Source: Clostridiales bacterium (lineage in GTDB: Bacteria > Bacillota > Clostridia > Christensenellales > Aristaeellaceae). From it: DNA of 33,131 nucleotides. The notes below the pieces were generated by a model. It was not told the origin of the DNA and did not search any database. It saw nothing but the letters and a program-made list of their open reading frames with translations. Numbering within the stretch: position 1 is the first letter of the stretch; every line of letters begins with the position of its first letter. Of this stretch, positions 17,934 to 28,815 are shown piece by piece. Position numbers and translations under genes: made by a program. The DNA lies in contig PITV01000005.1 in the NCBI GenBank assembly GCA_017577285.1, forward strand, positions 1-33,131, in the 5' to 3' direction.

Positions 17934-18866
17934 ATGAAAGAAACCGGTATATCTGAAAAGGCGCTTTCGCCGGAGGAGATCAGAGCGGCCATGAGCGAAA
18001 GCGGCATGTGGACGGTATCCATCGGGGATGACGCCTACCCGGAGCTGCTCAGGCACATTACAGACCCGCCCGGGACGCTGTATGTGCGGGGCGCGCTGCC
18101 TTCGGGAAAATGCGTATCCATCGTCGGAAGCCGCCGCGATACCCGCTACGGGCGTCAGCAGGCCTTTGCCATCGCGAAGGAACTGGCGAGGAACGGCGTG
18201 ACCGTCATCAGCGGCATGGCCCGGGGCATCGATACGGCGGCGCATGAGGGCGCCCTGGCCGGCGGCGGGAAAACGGTGGCCGTGCTGGGCTGCGGAGCGG
18301 ATGTGTGCTATCCGCCGGAAAACAGGGTGCTGATGGAAAATATCCTTTATGCCGGAGGGGCTGTCATCAGCGAGTATCCGCCGGGATCACAGCCGCTGGC
18401 GTATCATTTTCCGCTGCGGAACCGCATCATCTCGGGCCTTTCCCAGGCGCTGCTCCTGATCGAGGCGCGGCTGAAAAGCGGCACCAATTCCACTGTGAAT
18501 TACGCGCTGGAACAGGGCAGGGAGGTGTTCGCCCTGCCGGGCAATGTGGACGCGCCCGGCAGCGAGCTGCCCCTGAAACTGCTGAAGGAAGGGGCTGCGA
18601 TGTGCACCTGCGCGGAGGACATCCTGGAAGGGCTCGGCTGGAAGACAAGCGATGATGAGCCGGATGACGCGGGCGAGCAGCTGTCCTTCACGGAAAGCGA
18701 TGATCCCGTGCTGCGTGCTCTGGCGCTGGAGGAAAAGACCTTTGAGGAACTGGCGGAGGAGACGGGCATGCCGCCCGGAGACCTGAGCGCCGCCCTTACC
18801 CTGCTGGAGATAGAGGATATCATCGAAAAGCGTGCGGGAAGGGCCTATGCCCTGAAAAGAAAATGA
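17934..18866 (+). CDS. dprA: DNA processing protein DprA
   Basis: DprA (310 aa) binds incoming single-stranded DNA and loads RecA during transformation. The Rossmann-like core shows GSRRDTRYG, ISGMARGIDTAAHEGAL, CGADVCYPPEN, EYPPGSQP, FPLRNRIISGLS and the nucleotide-site segment EARLKSGT. The C-terminal DprA winged helix (about 240-310) is present: FEELAEETGMPPGDL to LLEIEDIIEK. The N-terminal SAM-type region is short. I chose ATG 17934 over in-frame ATG 17928 because the GGGAG site ends 7 nt before 17934 but only 1 nt before 17928. comM-dprA-topA is a conserved order. Confidence 0.95.
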   Translation: MKETGISEKALSPEEIRAAMSESGMWTVSIGDDAYPELLRHITDPPGTLYVRGALPSGKCVSIVGSRRDTRYGRQQAFAIAKELARNGVTVISGMARGIDTAAHEGALAGGGKTVAVLGCGADVCYPPENRVLMENILYAGGAVISEYPPGSQPLAYHFPLRNRIISGLSQALLLIEARLKSGTNSTVNYALEQGREVFALPGNVDAPGSELPLKLLKEGAAMCTCAEDILEGLGWKTSDDEPDDAGEQLSFTESDDPVLRALALEEKTFEELAEETGMPPGDLSAALTLLEIEDIIEKRAGRAYALKRK

Positions 18867-18939
18867 AAACAGCGGACTGCTGACAATGTGTTCATAATAA
18901 AAACGAAAAAATCCGTAAGAGGGATCGGAGGAAATCAAT

Positions 18940-21057
18940 ATGGCAATCAGCAACAAACTGGTCATCGTGGAATCTCCCGCCAAGGCCGGTACCATCAGCA
19001 AATATCTGGGAAAAGGCTACAAGGTGGAGGCATCCCAGGGACATATCCGGGATCTGCCCAAGTCTCAGCTGGGCGTGGATGTGGATGACGATTTCGAGAT
19101 GAAGTATATCACCATTCACGGCCGCGGAAAGATCCTGTCCAAGATCCGCAAGGAAGCGAAGAACGCCTCCACCGTGTATCTCGCAACCGACCCTGACCGC
19201 GAGGGAGAAGCTATTTCCTGGCATCTGGCGCAGACTCTGGGCATCGATCCCGAGTCCGCCTGCCGCATCGAATTCCATGAGGTCACGCCCAAGGCGGTGA
19301 AAGCGGCTCTTCAGAATCCCCGCAAGATCAATATGGATCTGGTGGACTCCCAGCAGGCCCGCCGCGCGCTGGACCGACTGGTGGGCTATAAGATCAGCCC
19401 GCTGCTGTGGGCTAAGGTGAAAAAGGGACTGTCCGCGGGCCGCGTGCAGTCTGTGGCTACCCGCATGGTGGTGGAGCGCGAGAAGGAGATCGAGGCCTTC
19501 ATCCCCGATGAGTTCTGGGATGTTGATGTCGTGGCGACTCTGCCCGTGCCCCGCGGCCGCAAGACCAGCTTCAGGATGCGTCTTGCGACCATTGACGGCG
19601 AAAAGGCCGAATTGACCAACGGCACGGATGCAAACGCCGCGGCGCAGCGGATCCGCGAAAATGATTTTGCCGTATACGCCATCCGCATGGGTGAGCGCAG
19701 AAAGCAGCCCGCGCCTCCCTTCACCACCTCTTCTCTGCAGCAGGAGGCGGGCCGCAAGCTGAACTTTACCACCCTCAAGACCATGCAGATCGTACAGCAG
19801 CTGTACGAAGGCGTCGATCTGGCCTCCGGCGGCACGCAGGGTCTGGTCACCTATATCCGTACCGACAGCGTCCGCATCTCCGATGATGCCATGAACGCTG
19901 TGCGCGCCTATATTCCCGTGGTGTACGGCAAGGATTACCTGCCCGAGGAGCCCATCATGTACAAGGGGAACCGGGATGCCCAGGACGCCCACGAAGCCAT
20001 CCGTCCCACCGATATCTCCAGAACGCCCGAGTCTGTGGCTTCCTCCCTGACCCACGACCAGTACAAACTGTACCGCCTGATCTATTACCGTTTCCTGGCC
20101 AGCCAGATGAAGAACGCCGTTTATGATACCATGACCATGGATGTGAACGGCGGCGGCATGGGCCTGCGCTTCTATGGCGAGCACAAGCGCTTTGCCGGTT
20201 TCACCTGCGTGTACGAGGAAGGCACCGATGAACAGCAGACCGAAACGGCTGAAAGCATGCTGCCCGATTTCAAGGAGGGCGATCCTGTCCGCATCGAGGA
20301 CGTGACGGCGGAACAGCATTTCACCCAGCCCCCTGCCCGCTATACGGAAGCCACGCTGGTGCGCACCATGGAGGAAAAGGGCATCGGCCGTCCCTCCACC
20401 TACGCGCCTACCATTTCCACCATCATTTCCCGCGGCTATGTGGCCCGCGAGAGCAAGCGGCTGTATCCCACCGAACTGGGCTGCATGATCACCGATATGA
20501 TGTGCGATTACTTCGGGGAGATCGTGGATACCGAGTTCACCGCGTCTCTGGAGACCCAGCTGGATGAGGTGGAGGAGGGAAAGACCGAGTGGAAGAAAGT
20601 GATACGCCAGTTCTATCCTGAATTCAACGAGATGCTTCAGAAGGCGGAGAGCGCCATCGAGAAGGTGGAGATCAAGGCTGAGGAAAGCGATGTGATCTGC
20701 GACAAATGCGGCGCCCGGATGGTGTACCGTGTGGGCCGTTTCGGCAAATTCCTCGCCTGCCCCAATTTCCCCGACTGCCGCAACACCCAGCCCATCCTCA
20801 ACTATATCGAAGCCTCCTGTCCCAAGTGCGGCGGCAGGCTGCTGGAAAAGATCAGCAAGAAGAACCGCCGCTTCTACGGCTGTGAACACTATCCGGAGTG
20901 CGATTTCGTATCCTGGGAGAAACCCGTGGAGGAAAAATGCCCCAAGTGCGGCAGCTACATGACCGAGAAACTGAACAACAAGGGCGAGACCTGGCACCTG
21001 TGTGCCAATGAGACCTGCAGATATCGCGTGCAGGTGCAGAAAGAGGAGCAGGAATGA
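18940..21057 (+). CDS. topA: DNA topoisomerase I (type IA)
   Basis: Relaxes negative supercoils by single-strand passage. [21 protein letters not shown] at the N-terminus and [10 protein letters not shown] with D84, D86, E88. Catalytic tyrosine Y305 lies in LVTYIRTDS, and DAHEAIRPT and [12 protein letters not shown] follow. The C-terminus carries three four-cysteine zinc ribbons (about 587-705), each starting CxxCG, that bind single-stranded DNA; the last uses CANETC. Length of 705 aa is usual for Bacillota TopA. Starts behind CGGAGGA. Its last bases overlap the trmFO start (ATGA). Confidence 0.97.
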   Translation: MAISNKLVIVESPAKAGTISKYLGKGYKVEASQGHIRDLPKSQLGVDVDDDFEMKYITIHGRGKILSKIRKEAKNASTVYLATDPDREGEAISWHLAQTLGIDPESACRIEFHEVTPKAVKAALQNPRKINMDLVDSQQARRALDRLVGYKISPLLWAKVKKGLSAGRVQSVATRMVVEREKEIEAFIPDEFWDVDVVATLPVPRGRKTSFRMRLATIDGEKAELTNGTDANAAAQRIRENDFAVYAIRMGERRKQPAPPFTTSSLQQEAGRKLNFTTLKTMQIVQQLYEGVDLASGGTQGLVTYIRTDSVRISDDAMNAVRAYIPVVYGKDYLPEEPIMYKGNRDAQDAHEAIRPTDISRTPESVASSLTHDQYKLYRLIYYRFLASQMKNAVYDTMTMDVNGGGMGLRFYGEHKRFAGFTCVYEEGTDEQQTETAESMLPDFKEGDPVRIEDVTAEQHFTQPPARYTEATLVRTMEEKGIGRPSTYAPTISTIISRGYVARESKRLYPTELGCMITDMMCDYFGEIVDTEFTASLETQLDEVEEGKTEWKKVIRQFYPEFNEMLQKAESAIEKVEIKAEESDVICDKCGARMVYRVGRFGKFLACPNFPDCRNTQPILNYIEASCPKCGGRLLEKISKKNRRFYGCEHYPECDFVSWEKPVEEKCPKCGSYMTEKLNNKGETWHLCANETCRYRVQVQKEEQE

Positions 21058-22403
21058 CAGATACGCGGGTAAAGGTCATCGGCGCGGGCCTGGCGGGCTG
21101 CGAGGCCGCGTGGCAGCTGGTGAAACGGGGCGTTCCCGTGGATCTGTATGAGATGAAGCCCCGGCGCATGTCGCCCGCCCATCACAGTGCCGGTTTCGCG
21201 GAACTGGTCTGTTCCAATTCCCTGCGTTCCGACAGGCTCTCCAACGCGGTGGGCCTGCTGAAGGAAGAGATGCGGCGCATGGGTTCCATCATTATGACGG
21301 CAGCGGAAAAGGCAAAGGTGCCCGCCGGCGGCGCGCTGGCTGTGGACCGGCATATCTTCTCGGGCTTTATCACGGACACGCTGAAAAGCCATCCGCTGGT
21401 GACGCTCCATGAGGAAGAGGTGACCGGGATCCCGGAAGCGCCGGCCATCATCGCCACGGGCCCCCTGACTTCTGAGGCGCTCAGCGAGGCCATCGCCGGC
21501 ATGGAGGAGATATCCACTCTCAATTTTTATGATGCCGCGGCGCCTATCGTGACGGCGGATTCTCTGGATATGAACAAGGTGTTCCGGGCTTCCCGCTACG
21601 GCAGAGGCGATGACTATCTCAACTGCCCCATGAGCAGGGAGGAATATGACGCCTTTGTGCTGGCGCTGCAGAGCGCGGAATGCGCCCCTGTTCACGGCTT
21701 CGAGGAAAAGAAGGTGTTTGACGGGTGCATGCCTGTTGAAAGCATGGCGAAGCGTGGGCACATGGTGCTGGCGTTCGGGCCGCTGAAGCCCGTAGGTCTG
21801 CCCGATCCCCGTACGGGAAAGGAACCCTATGCCGTGGTGCAGCTGCGGCAGGATGACGCTGCCGCCACGCTGTACAACCTGGTGGGCTTTCAGACAAGGC
21901 TGAAATTCCCCGAGCAGAAGCGGGTATTCGGCATGATCCCCGGCCTTGAGAACGCGGAATTCGCGCGCTACGGCGTTATGCACAGGAACACCTTCCTGAA
22001 CAGCCCGGGCGTTCTGAACGAGCATTACATGATGATAAAGCGTCCCGGTCTGTACTTCGCCGGACAGATGACCGGTGTGGAGGGCTATGTGGAGAGTGCC
22101 GCCTCCGGCATGGTGGCAGGCATCGATATGGCGTGCCGCTGCCGGGGTGAGGAAAGCATCGATTTCACCAGATCGACGGCGCTGGGTTCTCTGGGCTATT
22201 ATGTCAGCAGTCCCAACGGTTCCTTCCAGCCCATGAATGTCACCTTCGGCATCATCCGGACGCCCTCCGGGCGCTTCCATTCCAAACAGCAGAAGTATGA
22301 GATGATGGCGGACGGGGCGCTTGAGATCATTGATCAGATCAGCGGATACGTTCCGGAAACAACTGAAACCGATACAGATAATAAGGATTCTTCGGAGGAA
22401 TGA
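21054..22403 (+). CDS. trmFO: Folate- and FAD-dependent tRNA (uracil-54-C5)-methyltransferase
   Basis: TrmFO (449 aa) makes ribothymidine at U54 of the tRNA T-loop, using methylenetetrahydrofolate and FAD instead of SAM. Seen: the FAD dinucleotide motif [12 protein letters not shown] at the N-terminus, YEMKP, the catalytic-pair cysteines C53 ([10 protein letters not shown]) and C225 (FDGCMPVE), corresponding to C53 and C226 of B. subtilis TrmFO, then [12 protein letters not shown] and a C-terminal folate/tRNA-binding region. Start overlaps topA as ATGA, a coupling kept in Bacillus (topA-gid). The CGGAGGA for hslV lies at its 3' end. Confidence 0.97.
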   Translation: MTDTRVKVIGAGLAGCEAAWQLVKRGVPVDLYEMKPRRMSPAHHSAGFAELVCSNSLRSDRLSNAVGLLKEEMRRMGSIIMTAAEKAKVPAGGALAVDRHIFSGFITDTLKSHPLVTLHEEEVTGIPEAPAIIATGPLTSEALSEAIAGMEEISTLNFYDAAAPIVTADSLDMNKVFRASRYGRGDDYLNCPMSREEYDAFVLALQSAECAPVHGFEEKKVFDGCMPVESMAKRGHMVLAFGPLKPVGLPDPRTGKEPYAVVQLRQDDAAATLYNLVGFQTRLKFPEQKRVFGMIPGLENAEFARYGVMHRNTFLNSPGVLNEHYMMIKRPGLYFAGQMTGVEGYVESAASGMVAGIDMACRCRGEESIDFTRSTALGSLGYYVSSPNGSFQPMNVTFGIIRTPSGRFHSKQQKYEMMADGALEIIDQISGYVPETTETDTDNKDSSEE

Positions 22404-22405
22404 AC

Positions 22406-22939
22406 ATGAAAATGATGGGAACAACGATCTGCGCCGTGCTGCGGGATGGAAAATGCGCCGTAGCCGGTGACGGACAGGTGACGATGGGGGAATCCACTAT
22501 CTTCAAGAGCACGGCTCACAAGGTGCGCCGCATCTATAACGATACGGTCGTTACCGGCTTTGCCGGTTCTGTGGCGGACGCTTTCTCCCTGTGCGAGCGC
22601 CTGGAGGACAAGCTGAACCAGTGCGGCGGCAATCTGGAGCGCGCCTGCGTGCAGCTGGCACAGGACTGGCGGGGCGACAAGGGTCTTCGCCAGCTGGAAG
22701 CCATGCTGATCGCCGCGGACAAGACGGGCATGCTCATCGTGAGCGGCACCGGCGAAGTCATGTCTCCCGATGACGGTGTGGCTGCCATCGGAAGCGGCGG
22801 GAATTACGCCCTGAGCGCCGCGCGCGCACTCGTGCAGAATACAGACCTCTCCGCCCGGGAGATCGCCGAGAAGGCGCTGCATATCGCCGCGGGCATCTGC
22901 GTTTATACCAACGACAATATCATCGTGGAGGAGGTGTAA
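22406..22939 (+). CDS. hslV: HslV (ClpQ) protease subunit
   Basis: Proteasome-like N-terminal-nucleophile protease (177 aa), forming double hexamers capped by HslU. The mature enzyme should begin at T6 in GTTICAV, after removal of a short MKMMG leader. Relative to that Thr, the catalytic Asp is residue 17 (AGDGQ), as in E. coli, and the Lys (HKVRR) is shifted by one. [14 protein letters not shown] and [13 protein letters not shown] are strongly family-like. I prefer ATG 22406, since CGGAGGA ends 6 nt before it; in-frame ATG 22400 would touch the site directly. hslU follows after 3 nt. Confidence 0.95.
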   Translation: MKMMGTTICAVLRDGKCAVAGDGQVTMGESTIFKSTAHKVRRIYNDTVVTGFAGSVADAFSLCERLEDKLNQCGGNLERACVQLAQDWRGDKGLRQLEAMLIAADKTGMLIVSGTGEVMSPDDGVAAIGSGGNYALSAARALVQNTDLSAREIAEKALHIAAGICVYTNDNIIVEEV

Positions 22940-22942
22940 CGG

Positions 22943-24310
22943 ATGTACAAGGAAATGACGCCCCGTGAGGTCGTGCGGGAACTGGACCGCTACATCGTAG
23001 GTCAGGATGAGGCCAAGCGCGCCGTGGCGATCGCCCTGCGCAACCGTTACCGCAGAAGCTGCCTGGATGAAAAGATGCGGGAGGAAGTATTCCCCAAGAA
23101 CATCCTCATGATCGGCCCCACCGGTGTGGGTAAGACCGAGATCGCCCGCCGTCTGGCAAAGCTGGTGAAGGCGCCCTTCATCAAGGTGGAAGCCACCAAG
23201 TTCACCGAGGTGGGCTATGTGGGCCGTGATGTGGAGAGCATCATCCGCGATCTGACCGAGAACGCCGTGCGCATGGTGAAGGATGAGTTTGCCGAGAAGG
23301 TGCGCACCCGCGCCGAAGTGATGGCGGAGGAACGTCTGCTGACACTGCTTGCCGATCCGCCCAAACCGCAGAAAAGCGCCAATCCTCTGGATGTGCTGCT
23401 GGGAAAAGCCCGGGAGCCTGAAAAATCCGATGAGGAAAAGAACGCCATCGCGCTGCGCAGGAGCGATCTTCGCGAACAGCTGCGCCGCGGCGAGCTGGAG
23501 GACAGGGAACTGGAGATCGAGGTGGAGGAGAGCGCTCCCCAGCTGGAAGTGGACGGCGCGCCCATCGCCATCGGCAATATCATGGGCGATATGCTACCCA
23601 AGCGCACCAAGATCCGCCGGGTGAAGGTGAAGGAAGCCCGCAAGATCCTTGTCGCGGAGGAAAGTTCCAAGCTGATCGATCAGGATGCCGTGAAAGAGGA
23701 AGCGGTCCGCCGCACCGAGCAGAGCGGCATCGTGTTCCTGGACGAGATCGACAAGATCGCCGGAAAAGGCAGCTCCAACGGCCCTGATGTGAGCCGCGAG
23801 GGAGTGCAGCGGGATATCCTGCCCATCGTGGAAGGCTCCACCGTCAACACCAAGTACGGCCCCGTGAAGACCGATTTCATGCTGTTCATTGGCGCCGGCG
23901 CTTTCCATGTGGCCAAGGTGAGCGACCTGATCCCCGAACTACAGGGACGCTTCCCGGTTCATGTAAACCTGAAATCCCTCACGCAGGAGGATTTCATCAA
24001 GATCCTCACCCAGCCCGACAATGCCCTTACCCGTCAGTATGCCGCCATGCTGGAAGTGGACAAGGTGCACCTGACCTTTGATGATGACGCCCTCAGCGAG
24101 ATCGCCCGCATTGCCATGCTGGCCAATGAAGTGGGCGAGGATATCGGCGCCCGCCGTCTGCATGCCGTGTTCGAGGAACTGCTGGAGGATGTGTCCTTCA
24201 ACGCCGGCGGAGACGAGATGCCGGATGTGTATCTGAACATCACGCCCGCCTATGTCAACGAGCATCTGAAGACCGCCCGTCAGGTGGATATGAGAAAATA
24301 TATCCTGTAA
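22943..24310 (+). CDS. hslU: HslU (ClpY) ATPase subunit
   Basis: AAA+ unfoldase (455 aa) that recognises, unfolds and feeds substrates to HslV. Seen: N-terminal [19 protein letters not shown], Walker A GPTGVGKT (58-65), pore loop GYVGRD (93-98), Walker [10 protein letters not shown] (D267, E268), the sensor region [20 protein letters not shown], and the C-terminal RKYIL tail that docks into HslV. The I-domain lies between the Walker motifs (about 110-240) and is rich in charged residues. A normal-length, intact subunit. Ends the region 3 operon, with a terminator directly after. Confidence 0.97.
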   Translation: MYKEMTPREVVRELDRYIVGQDEAKRAVAIALRNRYRRSCLDEKMREEVFPKNILMIGPTGVGKTEIARRLAKLVKAPFIKVEATKFTEVGYVGRDVESIIRDLTENAVRMVKDEFAEKVRTRAEVMAEERLLTLLADPPKPQKSANPLDVLLGKAREPEKSDEEKNAIALRRSDLREQLRRGELEDRELEIEVEESAPQLEVDGAPIAIGNIMGDMLPKRTKIRRVKVKEARKILVAEESSKLIDQDAVKEEAVRRTEQSGIVFLDEIDKIAGKGSSNGPDVSREGVQRDILPIVEGSTVNTKYGPVKTDFMLFIGAGAFHVAKVSDLIPELQGRFPVHVNLKSLTQEDFIKILTQPDNALTRQYAAMLEVDKVHLTFDDDALSEIARIAMLANEVGEDIGARRLHAVFEELLEDVSFNAGGDEMPDVYLNITPAYVNEHLKTARQVDMRKYIL

Positions 24311-24323
24311 CAGCGGCAGAGAA

Positions 24324-24352
24324 AGATCCCCTTTCCGGGGGATTTTTCTTTT
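24324..24352 (+). terminator. Intrinsic terminator after hslU
   Basis: Stem ATCCCC (24326-24331) / GGGGAT (24338-24343), loop TTTCCG, extendable at its base by a G-U and an A-U pair, followed by TTTTT and CTTTT. It starts 14 nt past the hslU stop, as expected for the end of a long transcript. Confidence 0.88.
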
Positions 24353-24377
24353 GCCTCCGGATGCCTTTTTTGTGGAA

Positions 24378-24401
24378 ATCCGTGCCGGTCTGTGGTATAA
24401 T
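24378..24401 (+). promoter_or_regulatory. Extended -10 promoter for pcrA-ligA
   Basis: A perfect TATAAT (24396-24401) preceded by TG-G gives an extended -10. The -35 is poor (TGGAAA-like at 17 nt), as is often tolerated with extended -10 elements. Predicted transcription start is about 30 nt before the pcrA start and just after the hslU terminator. Confidence 0.7.
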
Positions 24402-24441
24402 ATCAGTGAGAAAAGAGCAGTTGACCGAAAGAGGAAAAATG

Positions 24442-26706
24442 ATGGATCTTAATGACCTGAACCCTATGCAGCGCAAGGCGGCCACCACACTGGAGGGCCC
24501 GGTACTGATCCTTGCGGGCGCCGGAAGCGGCAAGACCCGCACCATCACCTACCGTATCGCCAATCTCATACAGCAGGGCGTAAAGCCCTGGAAGATCCTG
24601 GCGCTGACCTTTACCAACAAAGCGGCAAGGGAGATGCAGAGCCGCGTGGAAAGGCTGGTGGGCGGTGAAGCAACGGATATGTGGCTGGGCACCTTCCATT
24701 CTGTCTGCGTGCGCATCCTGCGCCGGGATATTGAAAAACTCGGTTATAAGCGTTCCTTCACCATTTATGATGATGATGATCAGGAGCGGGTCATCAAGGG
24801 CGCCCTGAAAGCCCTGAATATCGATGAAAAGGAACTGCCTGTCAGGAGCGTTTCCTGGGCGATCTCCGATGCGAAGAACAAACTGCTCACCCCCGATGAG
24901 TGGTTTGCCCAGAGTGCCCGGGATTACCGCTGCGGGCAGATCCACGATGTGTTCATTTCCTATGAGGAGCGTCTGCGCAGCGCCAACGCGCTGGATTTTG
25001 ACGACCTCATCATGAAGACGCTGCAGCTGTTTGCCGATCATCCGCCGGTCCTTGACTATTACCGCGACCGGTTCGAGTATGTGCATGTGGATGAGTATCA
25101 GGATACCAACATGGCGCAGTACGAGTTTGTGCGCCTGCTGACCGCCGGCAGCCGCAACCTGTGCGTGGTGGGCGATGATGATCAGGCGATCTACGGCTGG
25201 CGCGGCGCCGATATCCGCAACATTCTGGATTTTGAAAAAGATTTTCCCGATGCCACGGTCATCAAGCTGGAGCAGAACTACCGCTCCACCGCCAATATTC
25301 TGGATGCCGCCAATCAGGTGATCGCCCACAATACCGGACGCAAGGAAAAGACATTGTGGACCGATGACGAGGCGGGGGATCTGATCCGCCTGTACAGCGC
25401 GGGAGATGAGCGGGAGGAGGCGGCCTGGATCTGTGAGCAGATCCGCCGTCAGAGCAAGGTGACTCCCTACAGCGAAATGGCGGTGCTTTACCGCACCCAT
25501 GCGCAGAGCCGCGTTATCGAAGAAATGCTGATGCGATCGGGCATCCCCTATAAAGTGTTCGGCGGCACCCGCTTCTATGACCGCAGAGAAGTGCGTGACG
25601 CGCTGGCGTATCTGCGCCTGATCGTCAACCCGGCCGATGATATCTCACTGAAGCGCATTATCAATGTTCCCAAGCGCTCCATCGGTGATTCCACTGTGGC
25701 GGCGCTGGATGAGGAGGCCCGCCGGGAGGGCGTACCTGTCTTTTCCGTGCTGTCCTGCCTGCCGGATACGCTCGGCAGTCGTCCCAGAAAGTGCGTGGGT
25801 GAATTCACGAACCTGATCTTTGAACTGATGTCCCGGAAGGATCAGATGAAACTGAGCGAGTATGTGGATTTTGTCATCACGAAAGCCGGTCTGAAGGAGC
25901 AGTTTGAGAATGAGGAAGGGGAAGAGGCGGAGGCCCGCCTTCAGAACCTGAACGAGTTCATCGGCTCCGCCACCGAGTTTGAGAAGCAGAGCGATGACAA
26001 GTCTCTGGAGGCGTTTCTGGAGAATGTGGCTCTGGTCAGCGATCTGGACCGGGAAGCTGAGGCGCCCCGGTATGTGACGCTGATGACGCTGCATACCGCC
26101 AAGGGCCTGGAATATGAAACGGTCTTCATGGCGGGCATGGAGGAGGGGATCTTCCCGTCCGCCCGCTCCCTGCAGGAGGAGAACCGCATGGAGGAGGAGC
26201 GCAGACTGTGCTATGTGGGCATGACGCGGGCGAAGAAAAACCTGTTCCTTTCCTGCGCGAGGCGCCGCCTTCTCTACAATCAGATCACTCACAACGCTCC
26301 CTCCGTGTTTCTCAGGGAGATCCCTTCAAGGCTTCTGAAGGATGATTTCGCAGGTGCGCAGCGTGCCGGTGCCGGTTACGGCACGCCGGTATACAGTTCG
26401 TATCCGCAACCGCCTGTCAGGAACGCATATCCCGTCCGCGCGCAGACGCCGTCCGCCCCCGCCGTGAAGGGCGGAGGGCTCAATATCCCGGGTGTGACAA
26501 AGGGCTTCGGCGGCGCGGCAGTCTCTGATTCCATGCTTGCCATGTACAAGCCCGGCGACCGGGTGCTGCATAAGAAATTCGGTGTCGGAACGGTGCAGAG
26601 CGTTACCGGAAAGGGTGCCGCGGCACGCATCACCATCGCCTTCCCCGTCTACGGAGTGCGGGAATTCAGCCTGGCCATCGCTCCTATCGCAAAACTGGAA
26701 GGGTAA
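24442..26706 (+). CDS. pcrA: ATP-dependent DNA helicase PcrA/UvrD
   Basis: Superfamily 1A 3'-5' helicase (754 aa) for repair, rolling-circle replication and removal of RecA. Helicase motifs in order: GAGSGKTRT (K31), LTFTNKAAREM, GTFHSVCVRILRR, VDEYQDTN, VVGDDDQAIYGWRGAD, LEQNYRST, LMTLHTAKGLEYETVFMAG, and EERRLCYVGMTRAKKNL. A C-terminal Tudor-like domain (GDRVLHKKFGVGTVQSV, last 55 residues) fits RNA polymerase binding in PcrA. Open frame extends back to 24361, but the promoter at 24396 puts the start at ATG 24439 or 24442; GAGGA spacing favours 24442. ligA follows after 54 nt, the usual pcrA-ligA pair. Confidence 0.96.
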   Translation: MDLNDLNPMQRKAATTLEGPVLILAGAGSGKTRTITYRIANLIQQGVKPWKILALTFTNKAAREMQSRVERLVGGEATDMWLGTFHSVCVRILRRDIEKLGYKRSFTIYDDDDQERVIKGALKALNIDEKELPVRSVSWAISDAKNKLLTPDEWFAQSARDYRCGQIHDVFISYEERLRSANALDFDDLIMKTLQLFADHPPVLDYYRDRFEYVHVDEYQDTNMAQYEFVRLLTAGSRNLCVVGDDDQAIYGWRGADIRNILDFEKDFPDATVIKLEQNYRSTANILDAANQVIAHNTGRKEKTLWTDDEAGDLIRLYSAGDEREEAAWICEQIRRQSKVTPYSEMAVLYRTHAQSRVIEEMLMRSGIPYKVFGGTRFYDRREVRDALAYLRLIVNPADDISLKRIINVPKRSIGDSTVAALDEEARREGVPVFSVLSCLPDTLGSRPRKCVGEFTNLIFELMSRKDQMKLSEYVDFVITKAGLKEQFENEEGEEAEARLQNLNEFIGSATEFEKQSDDKSLEAFLENVALVSDLDREAEAPRYVTLMTLHTAKGLEYETVFMAGMEEGIFPSARSLQEENRMEEERRLCYVGMTRAKKNLFLSCARRRLLYNQITHNAPSVFLREIPSRLLKDDFAGAQRAGAGYGTPVYSSYPQPPVRNAYPVRAQTPSAPAVKGGGLNIPGVTKGFGGAAVSDSMLAMYKPGDRVLHKKFGVGTVQSVTGKGAAARITIAFPVYGVREFSLAIAPIAKLEG

Positions 26707-26760
26707 GATCCGGCCGCTCTTTGATATGATTTGACAGGTGTACGCAAAGGAGAAAAAAGC

Positions 26761-28773
26761 ATGACCTATCAGGAATATCTTTCCCTGAAGGATACCATCA
26801 ATGTGCATATGGACGCCTACTACAACCAGGACGCGCCCACCATATCGGATTTTGAGTATGATCAGCTCATGCAGCAGCTGAAGGCGGCGGAAAGGGAGCA
26901 TCCGGAATGGATCACACCCGATTCGCCCTCCCAGAAGATCGGCGGCGTGGCGAAGCGCACCGCGGGCGTGAAGGTCACCCATAATGTGCCCATGCTGAGC
27001 ATAGAGGATGTGTTCAGCAAGGGGGATGTAACCGCCTGGGTGGAAAAGGTGCACATTTTGCACCCCGGCTGCGCCTTTTCGGTGGAGACCAAGATCGACG
27101 GTCTTTCCATGACGCTGCGCTATGAACGCAGGGAGGACGGGAAACTGCATCTGGTGCTGGCGGAAACCCGCGGAGACGGCCTTACCGGTGAGGATGTGAC
27201 CGCCAACGCGCTGGTGATCCCCGATGTGAAGCAGGAGCTGGACGCCCCCTGGGATTCTCTGGAGATCCGCGGCGAGGTCTATATGTCTCACGAGGATTTC
27301 GAGCGCTATAATGCCCTGCAGGAGGAAAACGGAAAGAAGACCGCCGCCAATCCACGCAATCTGGCGGCAGGAACCCTGCGCCAGCTGGATCCGTCCATCA
27401 CGAAGGAGCGCGGGCTGCGCATGTTCATCTTCAATGTGCAGCAGGGGGATAGCGAACTGACCGCCAGCCATATCGGCGGTATGGAAAAACTGAAGGCCCT
27501 CGGCGTGCCTGTCACCTGGCATAAACTGTGCAGGACGGCGGACGAGGTCATTTCTGCCATCGATGAGATCGGCGAGATGAGGAGCGAGCTCTCCTATGAT
27601 ATCGACGGCGCGGTGGTCAAGATCGATGAGACCGCCCTGCGCGCCGATTTCCACGCCGGCAGCAAGTATTCCGCCGGTCACATCGCCTACAAGTATCCCC
27701 CCGAGGAGCGGGTGGTGGTGATGGATGAGATCGAGGTGGATGTGGGAAGAACGGGCAAGCTGACCTTCACCGGCATCTTCCATGACCGGGAGACCGGCAA
27801 GCCGGCACGCCTGTGCGGCACATCGGTATCCCGCGCCACGCTTCACAATCAGGATTATATCCGGGATATGCAGGTGGGCATCGGCGGCGCCTACAAGCTG
27901 TTCAAATCAGGCGAGATCATTCCCAAACTGAACGGCTGCGTTACACCGCCTGAGAAAGTGTTCACCGCTCCCGAACTGTGCCCCGTGTGCAGGGAAAAGT
28001 TGATCAGGGAAGAGGATACGGCGGATATCCGCTGTGTCAATCCCGCCTGTCCCGCACAGCTGAGCCGAACGGTGGCGTATTTCACCTCTCTGGACTGCAT
28101 GAATATCATGGGTCTGGGCGAAAAGCAGGTGGACGCACTGGTGAAGCAGGGATATCTGAAGGATTACGGCGATATCTACACCCTGAAGGATCACCGCGAT
28201 GAACTGATCGCCAGCGGCATCATCGGCAAGGAAAAGAATACCGATAAGATCCTGGCTGCCATTGAAGAGAGCAAAGCCAGCCATCCTGCGCGGCTGCTGG
28301 CGGCCCTCGCCATCCGCAATGTGGGACGCAATACCGCGAGGGATATCATGAAACATTTCGCCTCTCTGGAGGATCTGATCTCCGCCTCGCGGGAGCAGCT
28401 CACCGGCATTGATGATGTGGGCGAGACCACCGCGGACTGCATCCTGGATTTCTTCGCACGCGCGGAAAACCGGGCGGTAATGGATAAGCTCCGCGCCGCC
28501 GGGGTGAACATGATCATGCCCGCGGAGCAGGCGGCATCCTCCGCTCTCGCCGGCATGACGCTGGTGGTCACAGGCACCCTGCCCACACTCGGCCGCAAGG
28601 AAGTGACCGAACTGATCGAAAAGAACGGCGGGAAGTGCGCCGGTTCCGTCAGCAGGAAAACCGATCTGGTGGTGGCGGGCGAGGCCACCGGCAGCAAGCT
28701 GACAAGGGCGCAGGAACTGGGCATCCGGGTGATCGATGAGGCGGAACTGCTGAGGATGATCGGACAGGAATGA
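26761..28773 (+). CDS. ligA: NAD-dependent DNA ligase
   Basis: Seals nicks during replication and repair using NAD+ (670 aa). Seen: N-terminal domain Ia with the DAYYNQDAPTISDFEYD segment, the nucleotidyl lysine K111 in ETKIDGLSM, ISxEVY-like RGEVYMS, NPRNLAAGTLRQLD, an OB fold, the four-cysteine zinc finger C407-x2-C410-x14-C425-x4-C430, helix-hairpin-helix repeats (about 440-580), and a C-terminal BRCT domain (MTLVVTGTLPTLGRKEVTE). I chose ATG 26761 behind AAAGGAG; an upstream TTG in frame at 26731 has no better site. Confidence 0.97.
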   Translation: MTYQEYLSLKDTINVHMDAYYNQDAPTISDFEYDQLMQQLKAAEREHPEWITPDSPSQKIGGVAKRTAGVKVTHNVPMLSIEDVFSKGDVTAWVEKVHILHPGCAFSVETKIDGLSMTLRYERREDGKLHLVLAETRGDGLTGEDVTANALVIPDVKQELDAPWDSLEIRGEVYMSHEDFERYNALQEENGKKTAANPRNLAAGTLRQLDPSITKERGLRMFIFNVQQGDSELTASHIGGMEKLKALGVPVTWHKLCRTADEVISAIDEIGEMRSELSYDIDGAVVKIDETALRADFHAGSKYSAGHIAYKYPPEERVVVMDEIEVDVGRTGKLTFTGIFHDRETGKPARLCGTSVSRATLHNQDYIRDMQVGIGGAYKLFKSGEIIPKLNGCVTPPEKVFTAPELCPVCREKLIREEDTADIRCVNPACPAQLSRTVAYFTSLDCMNIMGLGEKQVDALVKQGYLKDYGDIYTLKDHRDELIASGIIGKEKNTDKILAAIEESKASHPARLLAALAIRNVGRNTARDIMKHFASLEDLISASREQLTGIDDVGETTADCILDFFARAENRAVMDKLRAAGVNMIMPAEQAASSALAGMTLVVTGTLPTLGRKEVTELIEKNGGKCAGSVSRKTDLVVAGEATGSKLTRAQELGIRVIDEAELLRMIGQE

Positions 28774-28815
28774 GCTCCGGAGCAGTCAGAGAAAAGGCAA
28801 AAAAGCCGTGCCTGC

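Noticed and set aside
24361-24441. Upstream extension of pcrA starting at 24361
   Set aside because: It would begin upstream of the promoter -10 at 24396, has no ribosome binding site and adds residues absent from PcrA families.
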